DNA of 7,168 nt from contig JBKBWT010000322.1 of the NCBI GenBank assembly GCA_046314415.1, forward strand, positions 1 through 7,168, written 5' to 3'. Positions 1 through 6,882 of the stretch are shown in pieces. The stretch's first letter is position 1; every line of letters starts with the position of its first letter. The notes beneath the pieces were generated by a model, which saw nothing but the letters and a program-made list of their open reading frames with translations, did no database searches and had not been told where the DNA came from. Both the position numbers and the translations under genes were made by a program. The DNA is from JADJNW01 sp046314415. GTDB taxonomy: Bacteria; Bacteroidota; Bacteroidia; Chitinophagales; Saprospiraceae.

Positions 1-43
1 ATCTATTTACTGATTTTTAATTTAGTGAATGATTAAATAACAC

Positions 44-1474
44 CTATCCTCTCTTCCGCTTTTTCCCTTTCTGCGTAGCAGCGCCTTGTTCTTTCGCTTG
101 TCGGCGCGCCTTATAAGCTTCAAAATTGGTGACCCACTGCGCCCAGTCTTCATCCGACATTTTACGGGCAAATTGCTCCGACAGGCGTTCGGGAACACCT
201 GCGGGGGCTAAATCTTTAAATTGTTTTTGTCCGGTTTTATTATTTTTTATAATTTCAAATTTATCATATAATTCACCGATGGTGGTAAATGCTTCATAAA
301 TTAGGGAGTCGCCATTAATATGTATAATTTGATACAATTGTGTTTCCATCGCAGCGCGATCAATCCAAGATAACAGACTGGAAACGTACATTTTAGGTCC
401 GCTGACGGATACGACATAAACCGGTCCGGTGGAGTCAATCACGGTTGATCCGGTGGGTAGATTATTACCACCACGCGCGTAAGTATGATCATGTCCTTGT
501 AATACGAGGTCAATATTATATTGATCGAATAAGGGTTTTAAAGCATTTCTTAATCGGGGATTATCGCGTTCCCAGGCTGGAGAATAAATGGGATGGTGCA
601 TCGTTACAACTGTCCATTTATTCCGGTTATTTACTAAAATTTGCTTTAACCAGTCCACTTGTTTAGCGCTGTCCTGTGGATTATTTAAAAAAGCCTGGGA
701 ATTGATAGAAATAAAACGGGTATTTTGATAATCGATATAATAACAAGTCTCTTTCAAGCCCTCGGGTCCGTTTTCCGGCAAATTAAAAGACGGCTTCCAA
801 TGCGTGCTTAATTCGCTTTGTGTCGGTGTAATCCGGCGATATTCATGATTACCCGGCGTCATGATACTGGGTATATTTTGATAAATCCAGCCTCCGGCAT
901 AAAACCATTCGCCCCATTCGTGATCTCGCTGGGGAATATTAATCAAATCTCCGGCGTGTAACATGATATTTGCCTGGGGCAAATGACTGTAAGCCTGCCG
1001 AATCGTTCGCGACCATTTTGATTTCAAATCATTTTGGGCATCACCAAAGTAAATAAAGGAAAAAGGCGCTTCTTTGTCTGCCGCAGTTCGAAAATGCGAC
1101 CATTCACTCCATAATGTGCTGTCACCTACGCGATAAGCATAAAGTGTATTTGGCTCTAGACCAGTAAATTGAATCGAATAATAATGTGCAGCATTCAAAT
1201 CTGATACCAGTAACTCCCGCTCGGCTTTGACCACTTGTATGCTATCAAAATCCGGACCAGCCGTGGCTTTCGCAATTTGCCCATACCCTTTTTGGACGCT
1301 CACGGCGGTACGCCAGTTCACCCCAATAGAAGTAGCCGGGTTATCTTTATAATTTAATATAATCCGGTCGGGTACCGGCGAAGGCGGATAATAATCAATA
1401 AGTGGATTTTGGGCGTTTAAAATATTGATAAACAGGGAAAAATAAATAAAAATAAAAAGGTTATTTACTGCCAT
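44..1474 (-). CDS. Secreted purple-acid-phosphatase-like metallophosphoesterase
   Basis: The 476-residue product probably hydrolyses phosphate esters outside the cytoplasm; its substrate cannot be read from sequence. Residues 1-21 form a signal peptide (hydrophobic core, ending N-A before Q22). Residues about 35-131 look like the fibronectin-III-like N-terminal domain of purple acid phosphatases, including the typical GLEPNTLYAYRVGD segment. The calcineurin-like metallophosphatase domain follows (about 137-335) with the metal-binding blocks in order: GD at 144-145, GDL at 175-177, GNHE at 208-211, HH at 293-294 and GHDHTYAR at 327-334. The tyrosine of the GDxxY motif that gives true purple acid phosphatases their colour is replaced by Asn179 (GDLIN). 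The C-terminus ends in a basic stretch (KKRKRG). The ATG start is supported by the signal peptide and by a TACCTTTG promoter element about 43 bases upstream. The gene is divergent from the J-domain gene. Family is confident; substrate is unknown. Confidence 0.9.
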   Translation of the reverse strand: MAVNNLFIFIYFSLFINILNAQNPLIDYYPPSPVPDRIILNYKDNPATSIGVNWRTAVSVQKGYGQIAKATAGPDFDSIQVVKAERELLVSDLNAAHYYSIQFTGLEPNTLYAYRVGDSTLWSEWSHFRTAADKEAPFSFIYFGDAQNDLKSKWSRTIRQAYSHLPQANIMLHAGDLINIPQRDHEWGEWFYAGGWIYQNIPSIMTPGNHEYRRITPTQSELSTHWKPSFNLPENGPEGLKETCYYIDYQNTRFISINSQAFLNNPQDSAKQVDWLKQILVNNRNKWTVVTMHHPIYSPAWERDNPRLRNALKPLFDQYNIDLVLQGHDHTYARGGNNLPTGSTVIDSTGPVYVVSVSGPKMYVSSLLSWIDRAAMETQLYQIIHINGDSLIYEAFTTIGELYDKFEIIKNNKTGQKQFKDLAPAGVPERLSEQFARKMSDEDWAQWVTNFEAYKARRQAKEQGAATQKGKKRKRG

Positions 1475-1516
1475 GTTATAGAATTATTATAAATTAAAAT
1501 CGGTTAAGCCAGGTGT

Positions 1517-1524
1517 CAAAGGTA
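1517..1524 (-). promoter_or_regulatory. Bacteroidota -7 promoter element for the phosphatase gene
   Basis: Read on the minus strand this is TACCTTTG, an exact match to the Bacteroidota -7 consensus TAnnTTTG. A TTTAC tract on the same strand (1551 down to 1547) lies 22 bases upstream and could serve as the -33 element, though this spacing is slightly long. Transcription would begin near 1510 and leave a leader of about 35 bases before the ATG at 1474. Inferred from consensus only. Confidence 0.5.
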
Positions 1525-1633
1525 AGGTTTTAGCATGTAAAGTCCGGTAAAAATTACCCTGGGAAAATATATTTTGGCAGCCCTCAACCTTTCCCCTGGT
1601 TATGAATGTTTATTCTGTTATTCACCAATCATT

Positions 1634-1640
1634 AAGGAAG
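1634..1640 (+). promoter_or_regulatory. Possible ribosome binding site for the J-domain gene
   Basis: AAGGAAG lies 8 bases before the ATG at 1649. It is one reason for preferring this start over the in-frame TTG at 1574, which would add 25 residues that do not resemble a J-domain N-terminus. Bacteroidota rely little on Shine-Dalgarno pairing, so the support is modest. Confidence 0.35.
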
Positions 1641-1648
1641 CAAAACCT

Positions 1649-2305
1649 ATGTTTTCAGAAAAAGATAAAGCTGCAATCGAAAAATATTTCGGGGTTCGAC
1701 TGGAGGATTTGGATTTGGAGAAACTAAAAAAATTACAACGTGAATTGCGGGCGAAATATCATCCCGATAACTTTGAAAAATTTGAAGACGAAACCGTGCG
1801 CGAAATGGCTACGGAGCGTTTTCAACTAATTGAAGACCTGGCAGTTAAAATTGAGACTTATCTATCAGGTAAATCAGCGAATAGCGGTTTCACCCGTGCC
1901 GATGGCGAAGATTTTATGAATACCCACGCGGTATTTTCTGCCAATCAGCTTAAAATTGAGGTCATTACAACGGATAAAGATTTAAAATATCAATTGTTTG
2001 GCACAAGCTATCGTTGGCTTCAATTTGGCGATAAATATAAAATTCCCGATACACAAGCCTCTATTATTATAGATGAAGATCATATGGGCAGAAGCATTGG
2101 GTATCAGGAGTCTATAAGAATGTATTTGACTTTTGGCGAAAATGATTCGATTGATAAAATGGTAGAATGGTTATATCCGCGTATTAAAGATAAGGCAAAA
2201 TCATTATTGATTTCGGGAGAACGCGTTGAAATTGAGCCATTTAGCATTTTTTATGCCATTCGTAAAAAGGCGTTTTTGCGCGTGGAATTACCGGCGGCGA
2301 GTTAA
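1649..2305 (+). CDS. J-domain protein with unassigned C-terminal domain
   Basis: From the ATG at 1649 the product has 218 residues. Residues 1-75 resemble a J-domain: a charged helix (about 22-37), the HPD tripeptide at 38-40 that J-domains use to stimulate the ATPase of DnaK/Hsp70, then a second helix (about 48-72). There is no Gly/Phe-rich linker, no zinc-finger (CxxCxGxG) repeats and no DnaJ C-terminal substrate domain, so this is not DnaJ or CbpA. Residues about 95-218 form a second region, apparently mixed alpha/beta, with no motif I recognise; it may bind the client. No signal peptide or membrane segment is seen, so it is probably cytoplasmic. An in-frame TTG at 1574 would lengthen it by 25 residues but lacks support. 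The KirBac gene follows after 76 bases on the same strand. The J-domain call rests on HPD and the helical pattern; partner and client are unknown. Confidence 0.8.
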   Translation: MFSEKDKAAIEKYFGVRLEDLDLEKLKKLQRELRAKYHPDNFEKFEDETVREMATERFQLIEDLAVKIETYLSGKSANSGFTRADGEDFMNTHAVFSANQLKIEVITTDKDLKYQLFGTSYRWLQFGDKYKIPDTQASIIIDEDHMGRSIGYQESIRMYLTFGENDSIDKMVEWLYPRIKDKAKSLLISGERVEIEPFSIFYAIRKKAFLRVELPAAS

Positions 2306-2381
2306 GAAACGGTTCTTGCTAAATACGACTGAATAAGTATTTTATTTTCAATATCATATATTGGATTACTAGTATATTATA

Positions 2382-3335
2382 ATGGCAATCGAACGTTATA
2401 ATCGGCGCTTTCCCAATCTGTTACGTAGCCGCCGCGTCGTTGAAGATTTTGGACTTGGTAATCGTATTGGCACACAAGGGGAGCGCCTGCTCAATCCCAA
2501 CGGATCGCTTAATGTTGTGCGTACGGGTTTGCGTGCGTGGTCGCCCTATCAGTCCATGCTCGAAATGAATTGGGGGGTCTTTTTTATATTTATCTTGCTT
2601 TATTACATCCTTATTAATGGTTTGTTCGGAGTTATTATAGTTTTGCTAGGGGTAGAAAATGTGGCGGGGATCAGATCGGGCACTTTTATGCAAAATTTCG
2701 AGCAAGCGTTTTTCTTTAGTATTCAGACGTTTACTACGGTAGGTTACGGTGGCATGATGCCCCAGGGCATGCCAGCGCATATTATGGCAGCCATTATAGC
2801 CTTATTTGGCAATATTTCATTTGCGCTTTCTACGGGTTTATTTTTTGCGCGCTTTTCCAAGCCCAAAGCACAGATTTTATTTAGTAAAAATGCCCTTGTC
2901 ACCAATCATCGTAATAGTGGCGAACGTTGCCTGCAATTTAGAATTGTTAATATTCGTAATAACAAGATTATCAACCTCAAAGTTAAAGTTATATTTTCCT
3001 GGCTGGAAGAATGTAAAGGTCGCCGCGAGCGGCGTTTTCAATTACTGCTGCTCGAACGCGATGAAGTAACGCTCTTTCCACTAAATTGGACCATCGTTCA
3101 TTACATTGATGATAGTAGTCCCTTATATCAAAAAAGTAAAGCGGAATTAGTAAATGAACATGCTGAAATCTTGATACAAATTGAAGGATATGATGAAACT
3201 TTTGCACAAAATGTGCATATCAATAGCTCTTACATAGCGAAAGATTTATTATGTGATGTGCAATTTAAACCCATGTATTATGCCGATAGTGGCAAAACGA
3301 TTCTGGAATTAAATAAAATCCATGATATAGAATAA
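2382..3335 (+). CDS. KirBac-type inward-rectifier potassium channel
   Basis: The 317-residue product has the full KirBac plan. The N-terminal cytoplasmic segment (1-52) is followed by a slide helix (about 53-63), TM1 (about 64-89), a pore helix with the selectivity filter TTVGYG at 118-123, and TM2 (about 132-156) ending in ARFSKPKA, which is typical of Kir channels. Residues about 163-317 form the immunoglobulin-like Kir cytoplasmic domain. The family forms tetrameric K+ channels in the inner membrane. Aligned by eye through ARFSKPK, the TM2 position equivalent to the rectification-controlling Asp of Kir2.1 is Phe147, so strong polyamine-dependent rectification is not expected (inference). 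The ATG at 2382 starts a complete N-terminal domain. A weak -7-like TATATTGG (2357-2364, one mismatch) lies upstream, so the gene could have its own promoter. No truncation or missing filter residue is seen. Confidence 0.94.
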   Translation: MAIERYNRRFPNLLRSRRVVEDFGLGNRIGTQGERLLNPNGSLNVVRTGLRAWSPYQSMLEMNWGVFFIFILLYYILINGLFGVIIVLLGVENVAGIRSGTFMQNFEQAFFFSIQTFTTVGYGGMMPQGMPAHIMAAIIALFGNISFALSTGLFFARFSKPKAQILFSKNALVTNHRNSGERCLQFRIVNIRNNKIINLKVKVIFSWLEECKGRRERRFQLLLLERDEVTLFPLNWTIVHYIDDSSPLYQKSKAELVNEHAEILIQIEGYDETFAQNVHINSSYIAKDLLCDVQFKPMYYADSGKTILELNKIHDIE

Positions 3336-3451
3336 AGGGCAATATAAAATAACCAATAAAAATTTACGATTTCTTATGTCTTTTACTTCATATTTCACCT
3401 TTCTTTAAACTTTTTCTACATTTCATAGTTTCCTTTGGAAATTATAAAGAG

Positions 3452-4045
3452 ATGAGAAAAGCATTGCTCCTATTTTTCTTTTTCTTCTGGACCTGCTTGT
3501 TATTTTCGCAGGATGTTAACTTATTGAAAGTTAATGAGATACGCATTGAGAAGCAGCGCATTGGGATGCTTATTATGGGCACCTGGGCGGTGGGCAACAT
3601 GGCTACAGGAGCGCTGCTTGCCGGTAGAAAACAAGGCGAAGCTAAATATTTTCATCTGATGAATATCGGCTGGAACGCAGTGAATCTAGGGCTGGCGACG
3701 GTCGGTTATTTGAATGCGATTAATGCCGATCCGGCGAGTTATGATATGCTATCAACCATTAAAGAGCAATATAATATTGAAAAAATTTTACTACTGAATA
3801 CCGGCTTAGATGTAGGTTATATGCTCGGCGGCTTGTATTTAATGGAACGTTCTAAAAATAATAATAAAAATCCCGAACGACTAAAAGGATTTGGTAAATC
3901 CATTATATTGCAAGGCGCATTTTTATTTACTTTTGATTTAATATTTTATTTCACACATGCACAAACCCGCTCAATGGAATGGCAGCAATTATTAAGTAAT
4001 GTGTATTTTGATGGTAATCAGGTTGGTTTGGTACTGCAATTTTGA
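3452..4045 (+). CDS. Small polytopic membrane protein of unknown function
   Basis: I do not recognise a function for this 197-residue protein. Residues 1-20 form a strongly hydrophobic, phenylalanine-rich signal peptide (K3 then a run of L and F, ending F-S-Q). Four further hydrophobic segments follow at about 37-58, 66-89, 112-131 and 148-169. The segments are rich in Gly and Asn, with patterns such as GTWAVGNMATG, NIGWNAVNLGLA and NTGLDVGYMLGG, which suggests tight helix packing. It resembles Bacteroidota-only membrane proteins of unknown function (possibly the DUF6992 type, recalled and not checked). The hydrophilic loop at 132-147 is Asn/Lys-rich. The gene is 116 bases after the channel gene; TTCCTTTG at 3430-3437 is one mismatch from the -7 consensus and could give it a separate start. 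It is convergent with the MBL-fold gene. Confidence 0.82.
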   Translation: MRKALLLFFFFFWTCLLFSQDVNLLKVNEIRIEKQRIGMLIMGTWAVGNMATGALLAGRKQGEAKYFHLMNIGWNAVNLGLATVGYLNAINADPASYDMLSTIKEQYNIEKILLLNTGLDVGYMLGGLYLMERSKNNNKNPERLKGFGKSIILQGAFLFTFDLIFYFTHAQTRSMEWQQLLSNVYFDGNQVGLVLQF

Positions 4046-4050
4046 ATGGT

Positions 4051-4135
4051 ACACTGATTATGTAAGATGATGATGATTTTGACTGATATAAAATATAATC
4101 ATAAAAAATCATAATTAAATCATAAGAATCAGTGT
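4051..4135. terminator. Possible bidirectional terminator between convergent genes
   Basis: The outer arms ACACTGATT (4051-4059) and AATCAGTGT (4127-4135) are perfect inverted repeats. Inside them are TATG/CATA (4059-4062 and 4121-4124) and ATGATTTT/AAAATCAT (4073-4080 and 4105-4112). The structure begins six bases after one stop codon and overlaps the stop of the opposing gene (4129-4131), which is where a shared terminator would sit. The stems are AT-rich and the loops long, so the call is tentative. Confidence 0.33.
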
Positions 4136-4956
4136 CCTGCCCCCATTTCTTTTTTCAACAACGCCATATTCTCGTCGTGATATTTTTGCATAATGCCCGG
4201 AAAACCATAGCGTTGGAAGAGCGCTTCGGTGGAAAATTCCTTGCCATCCTGCAAAGCTTCGCGCACCGAACGAATGTAAGCGGACGAATCCTGAATGCGA
4301 TTGATCATTTCTGCCTCGTCCATTGTAGCGTCGCCGTGACCGGGGATCAACAAATCAATATGACTTTGCTTCATAATTTGCTCGGCTTTCACCAAGGCTC
4401 TTTTATAGGCAAAACTGCTATGGTAAATAAAAGGAAATTCTACATTTGATAAATAATCACCGGCAATCCAAATGCGTTGATTTTCAAACTCTACAATAGT
4501 GAAAATTCCATCTATATTATGTCCGGGTGTAAGATAAAAGGTCAAAACCGTTTCGCCAATGATTAATTCCTGTTCATCTTTTTCCACTATAATATCCACC
4601 TTTGGATACTCAATTTTATACGGACGTCGGATATAATATTGGTCATCAAAAGTTAAAATCTGCTGAATATTTTTATCCCGGTCCGGATTGTCAATGAATG
4701 CTTGTGAAGCTATCACCGTCGCCCCAGGAAAGGCATTATATCCTATAATATGATCATAATCTGAATGTGTAAATAGCAGATAGAGTGGGCGTTCGCCGCG
4801 TAGCGTACCAACTAAATTGGTAATTTGCTGGATTTCATGGGGCAGCCAGGTTGGGTCCACCACCAGCACCAGGTCTTTGGTGATAACCACGGTGGAAGTA
4901 GTGCGGAACAAAGCGCTTTCGAATACGCAAACGTTGGGCGTTTTGATTTGAATCAT
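4129..4956 (-). CDS. MBL-fold metallohydrolase with HxDxDH motif
   Basis: The 275-residue product has the metallo-beta-lactamase fold signature in order: Asp34 after the first strands (VLVVDPTW), HSDYDH at 64-69, TPGH at 143-146, AGDYL with Asp167, and PGHG with His207. The usual HxHxDH metal motif reads H64-S-D66-Y-D68-H69, so the second histidine is an aspartate. This should alter one metal site while leaving Asp68/His69 and the later ligands intact. Hydrolases of this superfamily act on thioesters, lactones, phosphodiesters or beta-lactams; nothing here picks one. There is no signal peptide, so it is probably cytoplasmic. The C-terminus (about 235-275) is helical and charged. The ATG at 4954-4956 begins a normal N-terminal strand. 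The leader carries a compact palindrome at 4985-5006, and a -7-like TATCTTTC (minus strand, 5027-5034, last base off consensus) could drive transcription. Not evidence for antibiotic resistance. Confidence 0.9.
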   Translation of the reverse strand: MIQIKTPNVCVFESALFRTTSTVVITKDLVLVVDPTWLPHEIQQITNLVGTLRGERPLYLLFTHSDYDHIIGYNAFPGATVIASQAFIDNPDRDKNIQQILTFDDQYYIRRPYKIEYPKVDIIVEKDEQELIIGETVLTFYLTPGHNIDGIFTIVEFENQRIWIAGDYLSNVEFPFIYHSSFAYKRALVKAEQIMKQSHIDLLIPGHGDATMDEAEMINRIQDSSAYIRSVREALQDGKEFSTEALFQRYGFPGIMQKYHDENMALLKKEMGAGH

Positions 4957-4984
4957 TTTTTTACGTTGAAAGGTTGATGGGTTG

Positions 4985-5006
4985 TTCCGAAGGAATCCCT
5001 TCGGGA
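4985..5006. repeat. Compact palindrome in the MBL gene leader
   Basis: CCGAAGG (4987-4993) and CCTTCGG (4998-5004) are perfect inverted repeats around the loop AATC. One G:T and one T:A pair extend the stem to nine. It ends 29 bases upstream of the ATG at 4956, so it would lie in the 5' leader of the minus-strand gene. It could be an RNA hairpin, an operator, or a copy of a dispersed palindromic repeat; sequence from one locus cannot separate these. Confidence 0.6.
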
Positions 5007-5026
5007 AATCGTTGATTTTTATTGCG

Positions 5027-5034
5027 GAAAGATA
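5027..5034 (-). promoter_or_regulatory. Weak -7-like element for the MBL gene
   Basis: On the minus strand this reads TATCTTTC, one base from TAnnTTTG. No convincing -33 element is seen at the usual distance. If used, transcription would begin around 5020, just upstream of the palindrome at 4985-5006. Confidence 0.25.
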
Positions 5035-5171
5035 GCAGAATTCAGTGGAGTATGCGTATCTTTTGTGAAATTTCCAAATGACTTTTTATGAATAGCTTGT
5101 TCTTATTATAACAATGGGAATGATCTCATAAGTGATGAATCATTATTTGGTTTTTAGCGGCAGAGATTAGC

Positions 5172-5202
5172 TTTACAAAACCAGTATATTTTCCTATCTT
5201 TG
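5172..5202 (+). promoter_or_regulatory. rimO promoter, Bacteroidota type
   Basis: TATCTTTG at 5195-5202 matches the -7 consensus TAnnTTTG exactly. TTTAC at 5172-5176 serves as a -33-like element, with 19 bases between TTTA and the -7 box. Transcription would begin near 5209, giving a leader of about 80 bases before the ATG at 5288. This is the best promoter in the window. Confidence 0.65.
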
Positions 5203-5287
5203 CAAACTTTTTGCGAAAATCAGGTCGTCCTGTGTATGCTACGGCAGACATAAACACAAGAACACCTGAATACTCGAACACAATTTA

Positions 5288-6595
5288 ATGAAAACCAAGA
5301 CCTTAAAGAAAGATAAAGTCAACGTGGTGACGCTGGGCTGCTCGAAGAATCTGGTGGATTCGGAGAACATCATCACGCAATTGCGCGGGAATGACTATGA
5401 GGTGGTGCACGACAGCAATGAGGATGCGAACGTCATCATCGTGAATACCTGCGGATTTATTGACCTGGCGAAGCAGGAGTCGATTGATACGATTCTGGAA
5501 TATGCGGAGGTGAAAAAAGAGGGCGGCATTGACAAATTGTACGTGACGGGCTGCCTGAGTCAGCGGTATCGCGATGATTTGATGGTGGAAATCCCGGAGG
5601 TGGATGCGTGGTTTGGCACGCTGGAATTGCCGCAATTACTGGCGAAGTTCAATGCCGATTATAAGCATGAATTGATTGGCGAGCGGATGATTACGACGGA
5701 GCCGCATTATGCCTACCTCAAAATTTCGGAGGGCTGTAACCGCACCTGCTCGTTTTGTGCGATTCCGCTGATGCGCGGCGGGCACGTGTCGAAGCCGATT
5801 GAACAACTGGTGAAGGAAGCGCAAAGTCTTGCGCGGCGTGGCGTGAAGGAATTGATGCTCATTGCGCAGGAACTGACCTACTACGGTTTAGATATTTACA
5901 AAAAACGCGAACTGCCGCAGTTGTTACATGCCTTGTCGGAGGTGGAAGGTATTGAATGGATTCGCCTGCATTATGCCTATCCAAGTAAATTTCCGGTGGA
6001 AGTATTCGATGCAATGGCTTCATTGCCAAAGGTTTGCAACTATCTGGATATGCCTTTACAACATGCGAACAACGCCGTTTTAGATCGCATGCGTCGCCAG
6101 ATTACCCAAGAAGAAACCCTGGATTTGATTGCCCTGGCGCGGCATAAAGTTCCGAACTTGACCCTACGTACCACGATGCTCGTGGGCTTTCCGGGTGAGA
6201 CGGACGAAGAATTTCAGGACTTGTGCGATTTTGTGCAACAAGTGCGCTTTGATCGACTCGGCGTGTTTCAATATTCGCATGAGGAGGGCACGCGCGCATA
6301 TGAGTTTGAAGACGATGTGCCGGAGGATGTAAAAGCCGAGCGGGCGGCGCACCTGATGGCAATCCAGGAAACGATTTCTTTTGAAAAGAACCAGCAAAAA
6401 GTCGGGCAGACCTTCAAAGTGCTGTTCGACCGCAAGGAAGGCGCTTACTTCATCGGAAGGACGGAAGGCGACTCACCCGAAGTGGATAACGAGGTGCTGG
6501 TAGCTGCCGAAAATCAATACCTGCGCGTGGGCGACTTCGCACTGGTAAAAATTACCGCTGCCGAAGAATTTGACCTCTATGGTGAAGTAGTGTAA
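5288..6595 (+). CDS. rimO: Ribosomal protein S12 methylthiotransferase RimO
   Basis: RimO adds a methylthio group to the conserved aspartate of ribosomal protein S12, using S-adenosylmethionine and two [4Fe-4S] clusters. The 435-residue length is normal for the family. The N-terminal methylthiotransferase domain carries the cluster cysteines Cys18 (TLGCSKNLVDSE), Cys55 (NTCGF) and Cys89 (TGCLSQRY). The radical SAM domain has CxxxCxxC at 150-157 (EGCNRTCSFCAIP) for the second cluster. The C-terminal TRAM domain covers about 373-435. TLGCSKNLVDSE and the LHYAYPSKFP segment favour RimO over its tRNA-modifying paralogue MiaB. The ATG is supported by the fit of the N-terminus and the upstream promoter. 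The gene stands alone. It is richer in GC (about 48-55 percent in sampled 60-base lines of the first half) than the channel or J-domain genes. No broken motif is seen. Confidence 0.97.
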   Translation: MKTKTLKKDKVNVVTLGCSKNLVDSENIITQLRGNDYEVVHDSNEDANVIIVNTCGFIDLAKQESIDTILEYAEVKKEGGIDKLYVTGCLSQRYRDDLMVEIPEVDAWFGTLELPQLLAKFNADYKHELIGERMITTEPHYAYLKISEGCNRTCSFCAIPLMRGGHVSKPIEQLVKEAQSLARRGVKELMLIAQELTYYGLDIYKKRELPQLLHALSEVEGIEWIRLHYAYPSKFPVEVFDAMASLPKVCNYLDMPLQHANNAVLDRMRRQITQEETLDLIALARHKVPNLTLRTTMLVGFPGETDEEFQDLCDFVQQVRFDRLGVFQYSHEEGTRAYEFEDDVPEDVKAERAAHLMAIQETISFEKNQQKVGQTFKVLFDRKEGAYFIGRTEGDSPEVDNEVLVAAENQYLRVGDFALVKITAAEEFDLYGEVV

Positions 6596-6882
6596 TACAA
6601 ATTTCTATTGATAATAAAATTAAAACATAAAGTAAGATGCTGATTGTCAGTGGTTTGAATTCTCGTATTTCACATTTTACATTTCAAATCTGATATAAAA
6701 CACTTCTTCTTACGGGCTTGCCTGGGGGGCGCTCCACCTCCGAAAGAACACGCAGTTCCTTCGTTGCCGATTGGTACAATAAAATGCTTCCGACCAGATC
6801 CGTACCGCTCCAAATGAGCACTGGAATGAACTTTCTCACATGACCAGATCGACATCCGGGGTTTCTAACAATACATTTTTGT
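6596..6882. other. Intergenic region with GC-rich patch, no credible gene
   Basis: The first 100 bases are AT-rich (14 G or C among bases 6601-6660). From about 6710 to 6865 the composition jumps (36 G or C among 6721-6780). Short open stretches occur on both strands (plus 6659-6817 without a start codon; minus 6855-6670), but neither gives a recognisable protein, so I do not call a gene. A 9-base direct repeat GACCAGATC occurs at 6792-6800 and 6842-6850. The patch could be a gene relic, a dispersed repeat or an RNA. No clear terminator is seen after rimO. Confidence 0.55.
6741..6763. repeat. Nine-base-pair hairpin in the GC-rich patch
   Basis: CGAAAGAAC (6741-6749) and GTTCCTTCG (6755-6763) flank the loop ACGCA. 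Eight of nine positions are Watson-Crick; the ninth is A:C in plus-strand RNA but G:U in minus-strand RNA, so a minus-strand transcript would have an unbroken stem. No T-run follows on either strand, so it is not a typical intrinsic terminator. Confidence 0.6.

Larger units (their letters stand above)
4957..5287. other. Divergent intergenic region, no gene seen
   Basis: This 331-base stretch separates the MBL gene from rimO and holds the leader palindrome (4985-5006), the weak minus-strand -7 element and the rimO promoter. The middle (about 5040-5170) is AT-rich. It has only a short inverted repeat AATGAT/ATCATT (5120-5125 and 5140-5145) with TGATGAATCA overlapping its right arm. I see no small ORF or RNA gene in it. 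Confidence 0.6.

Noticed and set aside
1574..1648. TTG start giving a J-domain protein 25 residues longer
   Set aside because: The added residues do not resemble a J-domain N-terminus, and the ATG at 1649 has an AAGGAAG sequence at suitable distance.
2304..2317. Terminator after the J-domain gene (AAGAA-ACGG-TTCTT)
   Set aside because: The stem has only five AT-rich pairs, overlaps the stop codon and is not followed by a T-run.
4132..4449. Plus-strand open frame of 105 codons opposite the MBL gene
   Set aside because: It lies entirely antisense to a gene with clear MBL-fold motifs and has no recognisable domain.
4129..4956. Antibiotic-resistance metallo-beta-lactamase
   Set aside because: No signal peptide and no match to class B lactamase motifs beyond the fold; the superfamily is broad and the HxDxDH motif is atypical.
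5303..5824. Minus-strand open frames opposite rimO
   Set aside because: They are antisense shadows of a well-supported rimO gene, with His/Arg-rich translations typical of the reverse strand.
6746..6758. LexA (Cheo-type) box, GAAC-N-GTTC
   Set aside because: The gap is five bases, not the expected four, and no SOS gene is adjacent; the longer 9-pair hairpin explains the symmetry better.
6670..6855. Minus-strand 61-codon open frame in the GC-rich patch
   Set aside because: It shows no recognisable domain or promoter, and the opposite strand is also open over the same bases, which suggests a chance effect of composition.
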